From CAVRAZ01 sp963719135 (GTDB lineage Bacteria; Pseudomonadota; Gammaproteobacteria; DSM-19610), in the NCBI GenBank assembly GCA_963719135.1, contig CAVRAZ010000001.1, positions 248,001-312,000 on the forward strand: 64,000 nucleotides of DNA, in the 5' to 3' direction. The first letter of the stretch is position 1. Every line of letters begins with the position of its first letter. Shown piece by piece: positions 46,524-55,392 of the stretch. Under the pieces are notes generated by a model. The model did no database searches. It saw only the letters and a list, made by a program, of their open reading frames with translations, and was not told where the DNA came from. The translations under genes and the position numbers were made by a program.

Positions 46524-47021
46524 TTATTCCCGAATGTGCACCGAATCGCCGGTGCGCACACGCTCGAACAGATCCAGCACGTCGGCGTTGGACATGCGGA
46601 TGCACCCGTGCGACGCGGGCTCGCCCAGCGGTTCGGACTCGGGCGTGCCGTGAATGTAGATGTACCGGCGCATGCTGTCGACCTGGCCGAAGCGATTGAA
46701 CCCCGGTTCGTTGCCGCACAGCCAGAGAATCCGCGTCAGTATCCAGTCGCGCGCGGGCTGCTCGGCCGCCAGCCGATCGCTGTAGATTTCGCCGGTGGGT
46801 CGGCGGCCGATGAAAACGGCCCCGGGCGGACAACCCACGCCGATTTTCGCGCGAATGCGGTGCCAGCCGCGCGGTGTGCACTCGCTGCCCTCGCGCTCGC
46901 CAGCGCCGTTCCTGGCGGTGGATACCGGGTATTCGTGAACCTCGCCGCCCGCGCGCGCGAACCGCAGCCGCTGGTCGCGCAGGGAGATCGCGATCACCGG
47001 TCCGCTGTCCGACTTCAGCAT
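46524..47021 (-). CDS. L,D-transpeptidase (YkuD) family protein
   Basis: A 165-residue protein with the YkuD catalytic set: YIHGTPES (His) and SHGCIRMSN (nucleophile Cys), preceded by GWHRIRAKIG. No signal peptide is visible (it begins MLKSDSGPVIAIS), so either the export signal is non-classical or the domain acts in the cytosol; short relatives of this kind are common. It starts 4 bases after the stop of the peptide-binding lipoprotein. L,D-transpeptidases cross-link or remodel peptidoglycan. Confidence 0.9.
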   Translation of the reverse strand: MLKSDSGPVIAISLRDQRLRFARAGGEVHEYPVSTARNGAGEREGSECTPRGWHRIRAKIGVGCPPGAVFIGRRPTGEIYSDRLAAEQPARDWILTRILWLCGNEPGFNRFGQVDSMRRYIYIHGTPESEPLGEPASHGCIRMSNADVLDLFERVRTGDSVHIRE

Positions 47022-47025
47022 GCTT

Positions 47026-48516
47026 TCAATTCCTGTTCACGCGCCGGACCCGGGCCAGTGCATCGTAATTGCCGTCTGCCGCCAGCGTATAGCCCCGCAG
47101 CGTCGGGCGCACCGCGGCGAACTGGTCCTCGTACCAGAGCGGCACGAGCGGCAACGCAGCGAGCAGCACGGCCTGCAATTGACGGTACAAACGCGCTTTC
47201 GCCTCGATCGTTGCGGCCGCCTCCGCCGCTTCGATCAGGCCGTCGACCCGCGCGTCGCGAAAATGCCCGCGGTTGGCGCCGTCGGGCGGATCCGACGTGC
47301 TGTGAAAAACATAACGAAAAACGTCCGCTGTACGCACGCCGACCCAGGCAAGACTGAACAACTGAAAGCGGCCGGCCTTGATGTCCCCGTAGAACGTGCC
47401 CCAGTCGTAACTGCGAATGTCCAGCCGGATGCCCACCTCCGCCAGTTGCTGCTGAATCACCGTGGCGATGCGCAGCCGCAACGGGTCGGCCGACGTCTTG
47501 TACGTCAACTGCAGCGGCGTGTCCGGCGAATAGCCGGCGTCGGCAAGCAACCGTCTGGCCAGGGCGCGGTCGGTGGTGATCGCGGGGAGATCGCGCCCGC
47601 CGGCCCAGTGTTCCGGCGGCAGCAAGCTCGACGCCGGCCGCGCGCCGCCGGCGAGCAGGTAGCGGATGATGCCATTGCGGTCCAGTGCCAGCGCAATCGC
47701 CCGGCGCACGCCGGGTTTGCGCAGGGCCGGATCGTCGAGATTGAACCCCAGATAGCTGAAATTGTCGCCCCGCAGCCGCAGCACCTGCACATCCGCGCGC
47801 CGGTCGAGCCAGCCGACCAGCTCGGGAGGCAGATCGTTCTGCAACAGATCGATTTCGCCGCGCACCAGTTTCAGTACGCGCATCGTCGAGTCGCCGACTT
47901 TTTCGAACACCAGCAGCTGCCGGTCGGCGACGCGTTCCAGCTCGAGATGACCGGCCTCCGGCCAGCGGACGAAACGGAACGGACCGCTGCCGACCGGTTG
48001 CGTGGCCAGCGGCACGCCGGCCGCGACCCGCGCCGCCGGCACGATGCCGATGGTGAGATAGGCGGGAAACAGGCTGTCGGGCCGCGCCAGAAAGAAATCG
48101 ATCCGGTCGTCGTCGAGCGCGCGGATGCGCTCGACCGGGAGCAACTGGGCGCGATGCGGCGATGCGTTGGCCGGGTCGAGGACCGAACGGTAGGTCGCGG
48201 CGACATCGGCCGCCGTCAAGCGCGTGCCGTCGTGAAAGCGCCGGCCTTCGGCACCCAGAGTGAACCGGTACAGACGCGGCGAAAACGCTTGCCAGGTCGC
48301 AAGACCGGGCACCGGCCGCTGGCGCTCGTCGAAGTCCACCAGCGCCCGGTAGAGCAGACGGTTGATGCGTTCCGAGGCGGCATCGGTGGCGAACCGCGGA
48401 TCCAGGTTGATCGGCGCGTTCGCCAGCCCGAAACGGATCGCATCGGCGGCGCCCGAATGACAGCCGCCCAGCAACAGCAGGCCCAGCACAACCAGCCCGG
48501 CCGTGCCGCGCGTCAC
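47026..48516 (-). CDS. Peptide/oligopeptide-binding lipoprotein of ABC transporter
   Basis: A 496-residue extracytoplasmic SBP5 protein. The GTG at 48516 overlaps the CYTH stop (GTGA), and gives a lipoprotein signal (GLVVLGLLLLGGC, cysteine near residue 19). Domain marks: RFGLANAPINLDPRFATD, YRFTLGAEGRRFHDGTRLTA, GSGPFRFVRWP, LLADAGYSPDTPLQLTY. Together with the DppB/DppC-like genes it would import peptides, possibly murein peptides given nagZ and the L,D-transpeptidase in the run. The longer in-frame extension upstream is a shadow. Confidence 0.92.
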   Translation of the reverse strand: MTRGTAGLVVLGLLLLGGCHSGAADAIRFGLANAPINLDPRFATDAASERINRLLYRALVDFDERQRPVPGLATWQAFSPRLYRFTLGAEGRRFHDGTRLTAADVAATYRSVLDPANASPHRAQLLPVERIRALDDDRIDFFLARPDSLFPAYLTIGIVPAARVAAGVPLATQPVGSGPFRFVRWPEAGHLELERVADRQLLVFEKVGDSTMRVLKLVRGEIDLLQNDLPPELVGWLDRRADVQVLRLRGDNFSYLGFNLDDPALRKPGVRRAIALALDRNGIIRYLLAGGARPASSLLPPEHWAGGRDLPAITTDRALARRLLADAGYSPDTPLQLTYKTSADPLRLRIATVIQQQLAEVGIRLDIRSYDWGTFYGDIKAGRFQLFSLAWVGVRTADVFRYVFHSTSDPPDGANRGHFRDARVDGLIEAAEAAATIEAKARLYRQLQAVLLAALPLVPLWYEDQFAAVRPTLRGYTLAADGNYDALARVRRVNRN

Positions 48517-48983
48517 GACCACCGGGAAAACGGATTGAGTGCCAGATTCATGTTGAAATAACGCGGGTCGTGCGACACTTCCTCGCCCAGCCAAGCGGGC
48601 GTTTCGAAGGCATCGTCCTCGTGTTCGAGTTCGATTTCCGCCACCACCAAGCCGGTATTGGCGCCTTCGAAGACGTCGATTTCCCAGACGTGCCGTCCGA
48701 CCGGCACCCGGTAGCGGGTCTTTTCCACCTGCGTCGGCAGACATACGTGCTGGAGCAATTGTTCAGCGTCGTCGAGCGGAATGGCGTATTCGAACTCCAG
48801 CCGCCGTATGGTCGACGCCGCGCTCTTGATGCCCACAAAGGCATCGTCCCCGACCACGCGCACCCGCACCGAACAACGCACATCGCCGCTCAGATAACCC
48901 TGGCGCATCCGCCGCCCGGCATCGGCCTTCCTACGCCAGCCGTCGCCGGCCAGCAGAAACTTACGTTCGATCTCGACGCCCAT
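48513..48983 (-). CDS. CYTH domain protein (triphosphate tunnel metalloenzyme)
   Basis: A 156-residue protein opening with GVEIERKFLL, the ExExK signature, then RVRVVGDDAFVGIKS, RRLEFEYAIP, VEKTRYRVPVG, WEIDVFEG and VAEIELEHED, all the charged strands of the TTM tunnel. Likely an inorganic triphosphatase or class IV adenylyl-cyclase-like enzyme; product unknown. It overlaps ygfX by 23 bases and the SBP gene by 4. Confidence 0.92.
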   Translation of the reverse strand: MGVEIERKFLLAGDGWRRKADAGRRMRQGYLSGDVRCSVRVRVVGDDAFVGIKSAASTIRRLEFEYAIPLDDAEQLLQHVCLPTQVEKTRYRVPVGRHVWEIDVFEGANTGLVVAEIELEHEDDAFETPAWLGEEVSHDPRYFNMNLALNPFSRWS

Positions 48984-49410
48984 GCGCGCATTGTAGCAAG
49001 CGCACGCGCAGCCGGCGAAAGGAATCCGGCGGCAGACTGTCCGACGCGATCAGCAGCGTGCGCGTGCGCGTCGGGCCGCGAAACCGGGCGATGACCAGCC
49101 AGGGCGTCACGAACAGCGGCAAGAGCAGACAATGATCGGCCGCTGCACCCTGGGCGGCTTCCATCCGCCACTGCCCGCCGGATGCCAGGGACAGGGTGCT
49201 GGGAACTCCGGACCAGACCCACAGGAAGCGCGCGCCGCTCGCCGCGAGCAACAGCGTCAGCGCGCCGAGAGTTGTCCATGGAAGCGTCGCACCCAGACAA
49301 GACGCAAGCGCCAGCGCATGCATTGCGGCGGCATAGCGCAGCACCCGGCGCGAAGGTTCAAGTCCGCGCCACGACGCAATGGCGAATCTGTTCGACGAGT
49401 TCAAGGACAT
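48961..49410 (-). CDS. YgfX/CptA-like membrane protein
   Basis: A 149-residue protein. Two membrane helices near residues 25-65 (YAAAMHALALASCLGATLPW, LGALTLLLAASGARFLWVW), then a soluble part (LLLPLFVTPWLVIARF, TLLIASDSLPPDSFRRLRVRL) as in YgfX. In E. coli YgfX and SdhE (YgfY) are encoded together. The ATG at 49410 lies 53 bases inside sdhE, an unusually long overlap; the ATG at 49323 is an alternative. Function in the SdhE system is unclear. Confidence 0.75.
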   Translation of the reverse strand: MSLNSSNRFAIASWRGLEPSRRVLRYAAAMHALALASCLGATLPWTTLGALTLLLAASGARFLWVWSGVPSTLSLASGGQWRMEAAQGAAADHCLLLPLFVTPWLVIARFRGPTRTRTLLIASDSLPPDSFRRLRVRLLQCAHGRRDRT

Positions 49411-49606
49411 CCCCGTCGCTCGGCACGCTGGGCCCGAGCAGCCACTCGAAAAGTATCGGGTCGGGAATCTCCAGCAGCGCCTCGAACCGCGCCCGTTGCG
49501 CCGCGTCCAGTCGGCCGTAGCCGCGCTCGAGGAAATCGAGCAGCAGAAGGTCCAGTTCCCGCATGCCGCGCCGGCATTGCCAGCGCAACCGTGGCGGCGC
49601 CGTCAT
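49358..49606 (-). CDS. sdhE: Succinate dehydrogenase assembly factor SdhE
   Basis: An 82-residue protein with the conserved RRGMRELD motif near residues 12-19 and LLEIPDPILFEWLLG. SdhE promotes covalent flavinylation of SdhA. It is followed by ygfX and lies divergent from ygfZ, the usual gammaproteobacterial neighbourhood. The ATG starts after a short intergenic gap of 163 bases from the ygfZ start. Confidence 0.93.
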   Translation of the reverse strand: MTAPPRLRWQCRRGMRELDLLLLDFLERGYGRLDAAQRARFEALLEIPDPILFEWLLGPSVPSDGDVLELVEQIRHCVVART

Positions 49607-49769
49607 GCGCCCGTTTTCCGGCGATTCCCACGCATGGCCATCCTATATACCATTACCGGGCGCCGGCTTTCCAGCCGCAAGTCCCGATGCGCCGGATTGC
49701 GGGTGACAAGCCTGCAATTGCGGACTACCATTGCCTGCGAAATGCGTATTGCAATCGGGCGAGTGACTC

Positions 49770-50825
49770 ATGATTCCAATCTGGCGCGAATTCCTGGGCA
49801 ACGCCGGCGCCGAGTTCGACGACGGTTGCGTCGAGCACTTTGGCAATCCGTGCCACGAATCCAGTCTGGCCATCACCGGCGACGTGTTCGCCGACCTGTC
49901 CTGTTTCGGCCTGGTCTCGGTGCACGGCGCGGACGCGGCCGAATTTCTGCACGGCCAATTCACCAATGACGTGCTGAGCGTCGACGAGTCGCGCAGTCAA
50001 CTGACCGGCTATTGCAATCCCAAGGGCCGCCTGCTCGCCATCATGCGCCTCTTCCGCCGCGGCGACAGTCTCTACCTGTGCCTGCCGGAGACCCTGATCG
50101 ATTCGCTCATCGGCCGGCTGAGAATGTTCGTGCTGCGCGCGGACGTCACCATCGACAAGGCCAGCGACAGTTTCGTGCACCTGGGCGTTTCCGGGAAGAA
50201 CATCGAGGAGACCCTGGCGACGCTGGTGCCGGCGCTGCCGCACGCGGTCGGCGCGGTGGCCCAGGACCGCGACACGGTCGTCATCAAGGTTCCCGGTGTT
50301 CATCCGAGTTTCGAGCTGTTCGCCGGCGTCGACAAGGCCCGCCATCTCTGGGACGCGCTCAACGTGCGCGGCGCGCCGGTCGGCAGCGGCGCCTGGCGCC
50401 TGATGGATATCCTGTCCGGCATTCCCTTCGTCTATCCGCAGACGCGCGAGGCGTTCGTGCCGCAGATGGTCAATCTGCAACTGGTCGACGGTGTCAATTT
50501 CCGCAAAGGCTGCTACCCGGGCCAGGAAATCGTCGCCCGAATGCAGTATCTGGGCAAACTCAAGCGGCGCATGTATCAGGCCAGAGTGGACACCGAACAG
50601 CCGATCCACCCCGGCGACAGCGTCTATGCCGACACCGACGGCGCGCAGGCGGTCGGCGAAATCGTCTCGGCAGCCCGCCACCCCGACGGCGGTCATGCGG
50701 TACTGGCCGTCCTCCAGATTGCCGACGCGCAACGCGCCGACGCACGTCTGTTCCTGGGCGGCGCCGACGGCCCGGCCGTCACGCTCGCCGACCTGCCCTA
50801 TCCAATACCCGTCGCTACGGAGTAG
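49770..50825 (+). CDS. ygfZ: tRNA-modifying protein YgfZ (folate-binding)
   Basis: A 351-residue protein of the GcvT-like fold. FRKGCYPGQEIVARMQYLG contains the conserved KGCYxGQE motif of the family with its cysteine; the N-terminal ADLSCFGLVSVHGADAAEFLHGQFTNDV is standard. YgfZ uses tetrahydrofolate in assembly or repair of some iron-sulfur enzymes such as MiaB. Divergent from sdhE. The ATG at 49770 gives the expected N-terminus. Confidence 0.95.
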   Translation: MIPIWREFLGNAGAEFDDGCVEHFGNPCHESSLAITGDVFADLSCFGLVSVHGADAAEFLHGQFTNDVLSVDESRSQLTGYCNPKGRLLAIMRLFRRGDSLYLCLPETLIDSLIGRLRMFVLRADVTIDKASDSFVHLGVSGKNIEETLATLVPALPHAVGAVAQDRDTVVIKVPGVHPSFELFAGVDKARHLWDALNVRGAPVGSGAWRLMDILSGIPFVYPQTREAFVPQMVNLQLVDGVNFRKGCYPGQEIVARMQYLGKLKRRMYQARVDTEQPIHPGDSVYADTDGAQAVGEIVSAARHPDGGHAVLAVLQIADAQRADARLFLGGADGPAVTLADLPYPIPVATE

Positions 50826-50896
50826 TTCTGCAGCTTCTTTAGTTCGTTTGGCCCCAGCCGTTAATTCGGGCTCGCGGACCTGCAGAGTCTATATCC

Positions 50897-51733
50897 ATGA
50901 ATGCGGAAGAAATCCTTGTCGCTGGGCTGATCGAGGACCTCGAAGCGGGCCGGCTGCAGCTTCCGACGCTGCCGGAGGTCGCCCTGCGGGTCCGCGACGC
51001 GGTCGAGGACGAGCATTCGACGGTCAACGATATCGCCGGCATTATCGCTACCGACGCGGCGATTTCGGCACGCCTGATCCAGGTCGTCAACTCGCCGCTG
51101 TACCGCGGCCGCGACCCGATCGACCGCCTGCCGATGGTCGTCAACCGTCTCGGCAGCCGGCTGGTCAGGAACCTGGTGACCAGCCAGGTCATGAAGCAGA
51201 TGTTCCAGGCCACCACCGATTACGTCGACAAGAAACTTCGCGCGGTCTGGGAACACAGCGTCGAGGTGGCGTCGATTTCCCGCGTGCTCGCGAACCAGTT
51301 TTCCAGGGTACAGCCCGAGCAGGCGATGCTGGCCGGCCTGCTGCACGACATCGGCACCCTGCCGGTGCTGTACCGCGCGGAGGAACGCCCCGAGATGCTC
51401 GAACAGCCGTCGGTGCTCGACCATTTGATCCGGACCCTGCATCCGCGCATCGGCTGCGCCATTCTGGACCATTGGCGGTTTCCGGCGACGCTGGTCGCCG
51501 TGGCCCGGGAACACGAGAACCTGTCTTACGAACACGAGGGGCCGCCGGATCTGGTCGACGTCGTGATTGTCGCCAATCTGCAAAGCCACACCGGCTCCGA
51601 CCACCCGCTGGCCGGCATCAACAGCCGGGACATCTCGGCCTTCCATCGGCTCGGACTGAATGCCGATGTCGATGAAGTCGAACTCGGACTAAATCCCGAG
51701 GACGTCGACGCCGTTCAGGAAGTCTTGACCTGA
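50897..51733 (+). CDS. HDOD domain signalling protein
   Basis: A 278-residue protein. HDOD core: LQLPTLPEVALRVRDAVED, IIATDAAISARLIQVVNSPLY, and AMLAGLLHDIGTLPVLY with the HD pair retained in HDIG. The C-terminal part is acidic. HDOD proteins regulate signalling pathways; the neighbouring GAF-GGDEF-EAL gene suggests a c-di-GMP link. ATG at 50897 after a 71-base gap. Confidence 0.92.
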   Translation: MNAEEILVAGLIEDLEAGRLQLPTLPEVALRVRDAVEDEHSTVNDIAGIIATDAAISARLIQVVNSPLYRGRDPIDRLPMVVNRLGSRLVRNLVTSQVMKQMFQATTDYVDKKLRAVWEHSVEVASISRVLANQFSRVQPEQAMLAGLLHDIGTLPVLYRAEERPEMLEQPSVLDHLIRTLHPRIGCAILDHWRFPATLVAVAREHENLSYEHEGPPDLVDVVIVANLQSHTGSDHPLAGINSRDISAFHRLGLNADVDEVELGLNPEDVDAVQEVLT

Positions 51734-51870
51734 ACCAGACCGGCCGTGCGTGTAGACCTGATTTAACCCCGTAGCTTCCTCAAGTTATTCAAGAACAGCC
51801 TGAAAAAGCCGATCTTTACGCTGGTGAAACTCCATGGGTGGATGTTTACCACTAAAGGGCTATTGGATTC

Positions 51871-53835
51871 ATGCCGGACCAGTCACTTCAGGCGGAAATT
51901 GAACGTCTTCGGGCGGAGCTGAGCCATCGTGAAATGGAAATCGCGCTGTTTCATGAAGTCGCCGAACTGGTCAGTTCCGGACTCGACCTGCAAACGGTGT
52001 ACACGCGCGTAGCCGAGCGCACCCGGCAGTTGATCGACGCCGAGACACTGCTGGTACCCATCATCAGCCACGACCGCACGACGTACACCTACAAGGCCGC
52101 CGCCGGGGAGCACGCCGGGGAGATCGTCGGACAGACGCTGCCGATCGATACCGGCGCATGTGGTTGGGTGGTGCGCCACCAGCGTGCGTACTGGAAGGAC
52201 AACGAAGCGGCGCCCGGTCCGCTTGACCCGACCCACTGGGAACAGCACGCAAGCGCCCTCATCCTGGTACCGCTGCTCGGGAAGCAGCGACGCCTGGTCG
52301 GGGGCCTGACCGGCCTCAACAAGCGGGGCCGATCCGGCTTCACCCGCCGCGATTTCGACCTGTTGCAGCTCTTCGCGAAACAGGTGGGTTTCGCGATCGA
52401 AAACGCCATGGTGCTCCAGGAACTCAACGAAGCCAGCCAGCGCGCCGAAACCTACCGCGCCGAACTGGAGGTCAGCAACGAACGGCTCACACTGACCAAT
52501 GAAAACCTGCGCAACCTGGCCGTGCACGACCCCTTGACCGGCCTGCCGAACCGGACGCTGATTCTGGATCGGTTACAGCACGGCCTGGCCAACGCGCGGC
52601 GCAACCAGGAATTGCTGGCGCTGCTGATGATCGACCTCAATCAATTCAAGGAGGTCAATGACACGCTGGGACACCTGATCGGCGACCAGTTGCTCGCCGC
52701 CGTCGGCCAGCGCTTTCTGCATGCGCTGCGCGAGGGTGACACGCTGGGCCGCCTGGGCGGCGACGAATTCGCCGTCGTCGTGCCCGCCGCCTCGCGCGAG
52801 GCGGCCGCCCACGTTGCCGCCAACTTGAGCAAAGCGCTGAAATCCCCAGTCACCATCGACAACCATGAATTCAGTATCGGGGCCAGTATCGGCATTGCCC
52901 TGTTTCCCGATGACGGGCCCGATCCGGGCACCCTGCTGAGATCGGCCGACCTGGCCATGTACACGGCCAAGCGGAACCGCGAACCGTACACCTTCTTTCA
53001 GGAGAACCTCGCCCGGGTCGATCCCGATCGCATTGTGCTGCTGCGCGAACTGCGCGCCGCGATCGCCAACGATAATTTCGAGATTGCGCTGCAGCCCAAG
53101 CTCGACCTGCACCTCGACACCATCACCGGCGTCGAGGTGGTGGCGCGCTGGAACCACCCCGAACTCGACACGCCTTCGCCGGAAGACTTCATCCCTCTGC
53201 TCGAAGGCACCGGCATGATCAAGTCCTTCGCCGTGCAGATCCTCGAAAAGGCATTGCGCGAGTATACGGCGATTCAGTCGGCCGGCTTCGATCTGGATAT
53301 TTCCGTCAATCTTTCGATCTACAACCTGAAGGACTTCGAACTTCCCGACCGCCTGGCGGCGCTGCTGGACCGCTACTCGGTGCCGCCCTCGGCGGTCACT
53401 CTGGAAATCGCGGAGAATTCCGCCATGCGCGCCGACGAAGAACACCTGCTGGTCCTGCACCGCCTGCACGATATCGGGATTCTGCTCAGTATCGACGATT
53501 TCGGCACCGGCTATTCGTCGTTGGGGCACCTCAAGCGCCTGCCGGTCACCCAGCTCAAGATCGACCGCTCGCTGATCAACCTCATGACGCAGCGCAACGA
53601 CGATGCCGTGGTCGTCCGGTCGACCATCGGTCTCGCCCACAACCTGGGCCTGACGACCGTCGCCGAAGGCGTGGAGACGCTGGAAACGCTGAGAGCACTG
53701 AAGCTGGCGGGATGCGACGCGGCGCAGGGCTTCTTCGTCAGCCATCCGCTGCCGCCGCGGCAACTGTTCCGCTTCCTGGAAAGCCAGGCCTGGCCGGTCC
53801 GCACGGTCGAGGCCGTTCCGGAGCCGAATCCCTAG
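51871..53835 (+). CDS. GAF-GGDEF-EAL cyclic-di-GMP protein
   Basis: A 654-residue cytosolic protein. Short coiled-coil (residues 1-20), GAF domain (about 20-180, DLQTVYTRVAERTRQLIDAE), second coiled-coil, GGDEF (LGRLGGDEFAVVV near 295, with an RxxD inhibitory I-site REGD five residues before it), then EAL (about 390-640). The GGDEF is intact. In the EAL the first motif reads GVEVVARW instead of EALLR, while SIDDFGTGYSS, LKIDRSL and AEGVET are intact, so phosphodiesterase activity is uncertain. It likely makes c-di-GMP under control of the GAF ligand. Confidence 0.94.
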   Translation: MPDQSLQAEIERLRAELSHREMEIALFHEVAELVSSGLDLQTVYTRVAERTRQLIDAETLLVPIISHDRTTYTYKAAAGEHAGEIVGQTLPIDTGACGWVVRHQRAYWKDNEAAPGPLDPTHWEQHASALILVPLLGKQRRLVGGLTGLNKRGRSGFTRRDFDLLQLFAKQVGFAIENAMVLQELNEASQRAETYRAELEVSNERLTLTNENLRNLAVHDPLTGLPNRTLILDRLQHGLANARRNQELLALLMIDLNQFKEVNDTLGHLIGDQLLAAVGQRFLHALREGDTLGRLGGDEFAVVVPAASREAAAHVAANLSKALKSPVTIDNHEFSIGASIGIALFPDDGPDPGTLLRSADLAMYTAKRNREPYTFFQENLARVDPDRIVLLRELRAAIANDNFEIALQPKLDLHLDTITGVEVVARWNHPELDTPSPEDFIPLLEGTGMIKSFAVQILEKALREYTAIQSAGFDLDISVNLSIYNLKDFELPDRLAALLDRYSVPPSAVTLEIAENSAMRADEEHLLVLHRLHDIGILLSIDDFGTGYSSLGHLKRLPVTQLKIDRSLINLMTQRNDDAVVVRSTIGLAHNLGLTTVAEGVETLETLRALKLAGCDAAQGFFVSHPLPPRQLFRFLESQAWPVRTVEAVPEPNP

Positions 53836-53906
53836 ACATCAGCCCGCATTTTTTTTCACCGGGTTCCGTTAGCAGGAAACTGCTGAGATAAGGCGTTCCG
53901 GAGCGT

Positions 53907-55392
53907 CTACTGGCGCATGTGCGGAAACAGCAGCACGTCGCGAATCGAAGCCGAGTCGGTAAACAGCATCACCAGGCGATCGATGCCGATGCCCTCGCCC
54001 GCGGTCGGCGGCATGCCGTGCTCGAGGGCGCAGACGTAATCCGCGTCGAAGTGCATCGCCTCCTCGTCGCCGGCCTCCTTGTCCTCCACCTGCCGGCGAA
54101 AGCGCTCGGCCTGATCCTCCGGATCGTTCAACTCGGAAAATCCATTGGCGATCTCGCGGCCGCCGACGAAGAACTCGAAGCGGTCGGTGACGAACGGATC
54201 GGCATCGTTGCGGCGCGCGAGCGGCGACACTTCGGTCGGATAGGCGGTGATGAACGTCGGAATCCTTCAGCCGGTGCTCGACCGTCTTTTCGAAGATCTC
54301 GATCTGCACCTTGCCCAGACCGTAGCCGTCCAGCAGCGGGATGTCGAGCGACCGCGCCACGGCGCGCGCCTGATCCGGATCGTCCAGTTGCGCAGCCTCG
54401 AGACGGGGGTTGAAATTCAGAATCGATTCCTTGACCGTCATGCGCGCAAACGCCTTGCCGAAGTCGTAGGATTCGCCCTGATAGTGGATCGCGCTGGTAC
54501 CCAGCAGGTCCAACGCCAGACTGCGCAACAGAGTCTCGGTGGTGTCCATCAGATCCTGATAGTCGGCATAGGCCTCGTAGAACTCCAGCATGGTGAACTC
54601 GGGATTGTGCCGCGTCGACAGACCCTCGTTGCGGAAATTGCGGTTGATCTCATAGACCTTTTCGAAGCCGCCGACCACCAGGCGCTTGAGGTACAGCTCC
54701 GGCGCGATGCGCAGAAACAGGCTCATGTCCAGCGCATTGTGGTAGGTCACGAACGGCCGCGCGGTCGCGCCGCCCGGGATCACCTGCATCATCGGCGTCT
54801 CCACTTCGAGGAAACCGCGCCGGTTCAGAAAGTCGCGGAGGTACTGCACGATGCGCGAACGCAGGATGAACACATTGCGCGATTCCTCGCTCATGATCAG
54901 GTCGAGGTACCGCTGCCGGTAGCGCGTCTCCTGGTCGGTGAGGCCGTGGAATTTTTCCGGCAGCGGCCGCAGCGACTTGGTCATCAGCCGCAGATCGTCG
55001 ATCTTGACCGACAATTCGCCGGTCTTGGTCTTGAACAGCACGCCTTCGGCGGCGACGATGTCGCCGACGTCCCAGCCCTTGAAGGATGCATAGACGCCCT
55101 CGGGCAATGCATCGCGCTGCAGGAAGAGCTGAATCCGGCCGGTCATGTCCTGCACCTCGGTGAAACTGGACTTGCCCATGACGCGCTTGGCCATCATGCG
55201 GCCCGCCACCTTGACCCGGATCGGCTGCGCTTCCAGCGCCTCTGCGCTTTTACCGTCGTAGTCGGCGTGCAGCGCTGCGGCCAGCGCGTCGCGGCGGAAA
55301 TCGTTCGGAAAGGCCACGCCGCCCTCGCGCAGCTTGCGCAGTTTCTCGCGCCGCTGAGCGATCAGTGCATGTTCGTCCTGGTCGTCGGTCAT
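53907..55392 (-). CDS. lysS: Lysyl-tRNA synthetase, with an apparent +1 frameshift near 54261
   Basis: Class II synthetase attaching lysine to tRNA. N-terminal OB domain (VKVAGRMMAKRVMGKSSF), motif 2 EINRNFRNEGLSTRHNPEF, and motif 3 GIGIDRLVMLFTD at the end are all present, but in two frames. At 54259-54265 the plus strand reads GGAATCC; GGATCC would restore LKDPTFITAYPTEVS and give 494 residues (E. coli 505). Since lysS is normally essential, the extra base is more likely a consensus error than a real break. ATG at 55392 overlaps the prfB stop (TGATG), the conserved prfB-lysS pairing. Confidence 0.93.
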
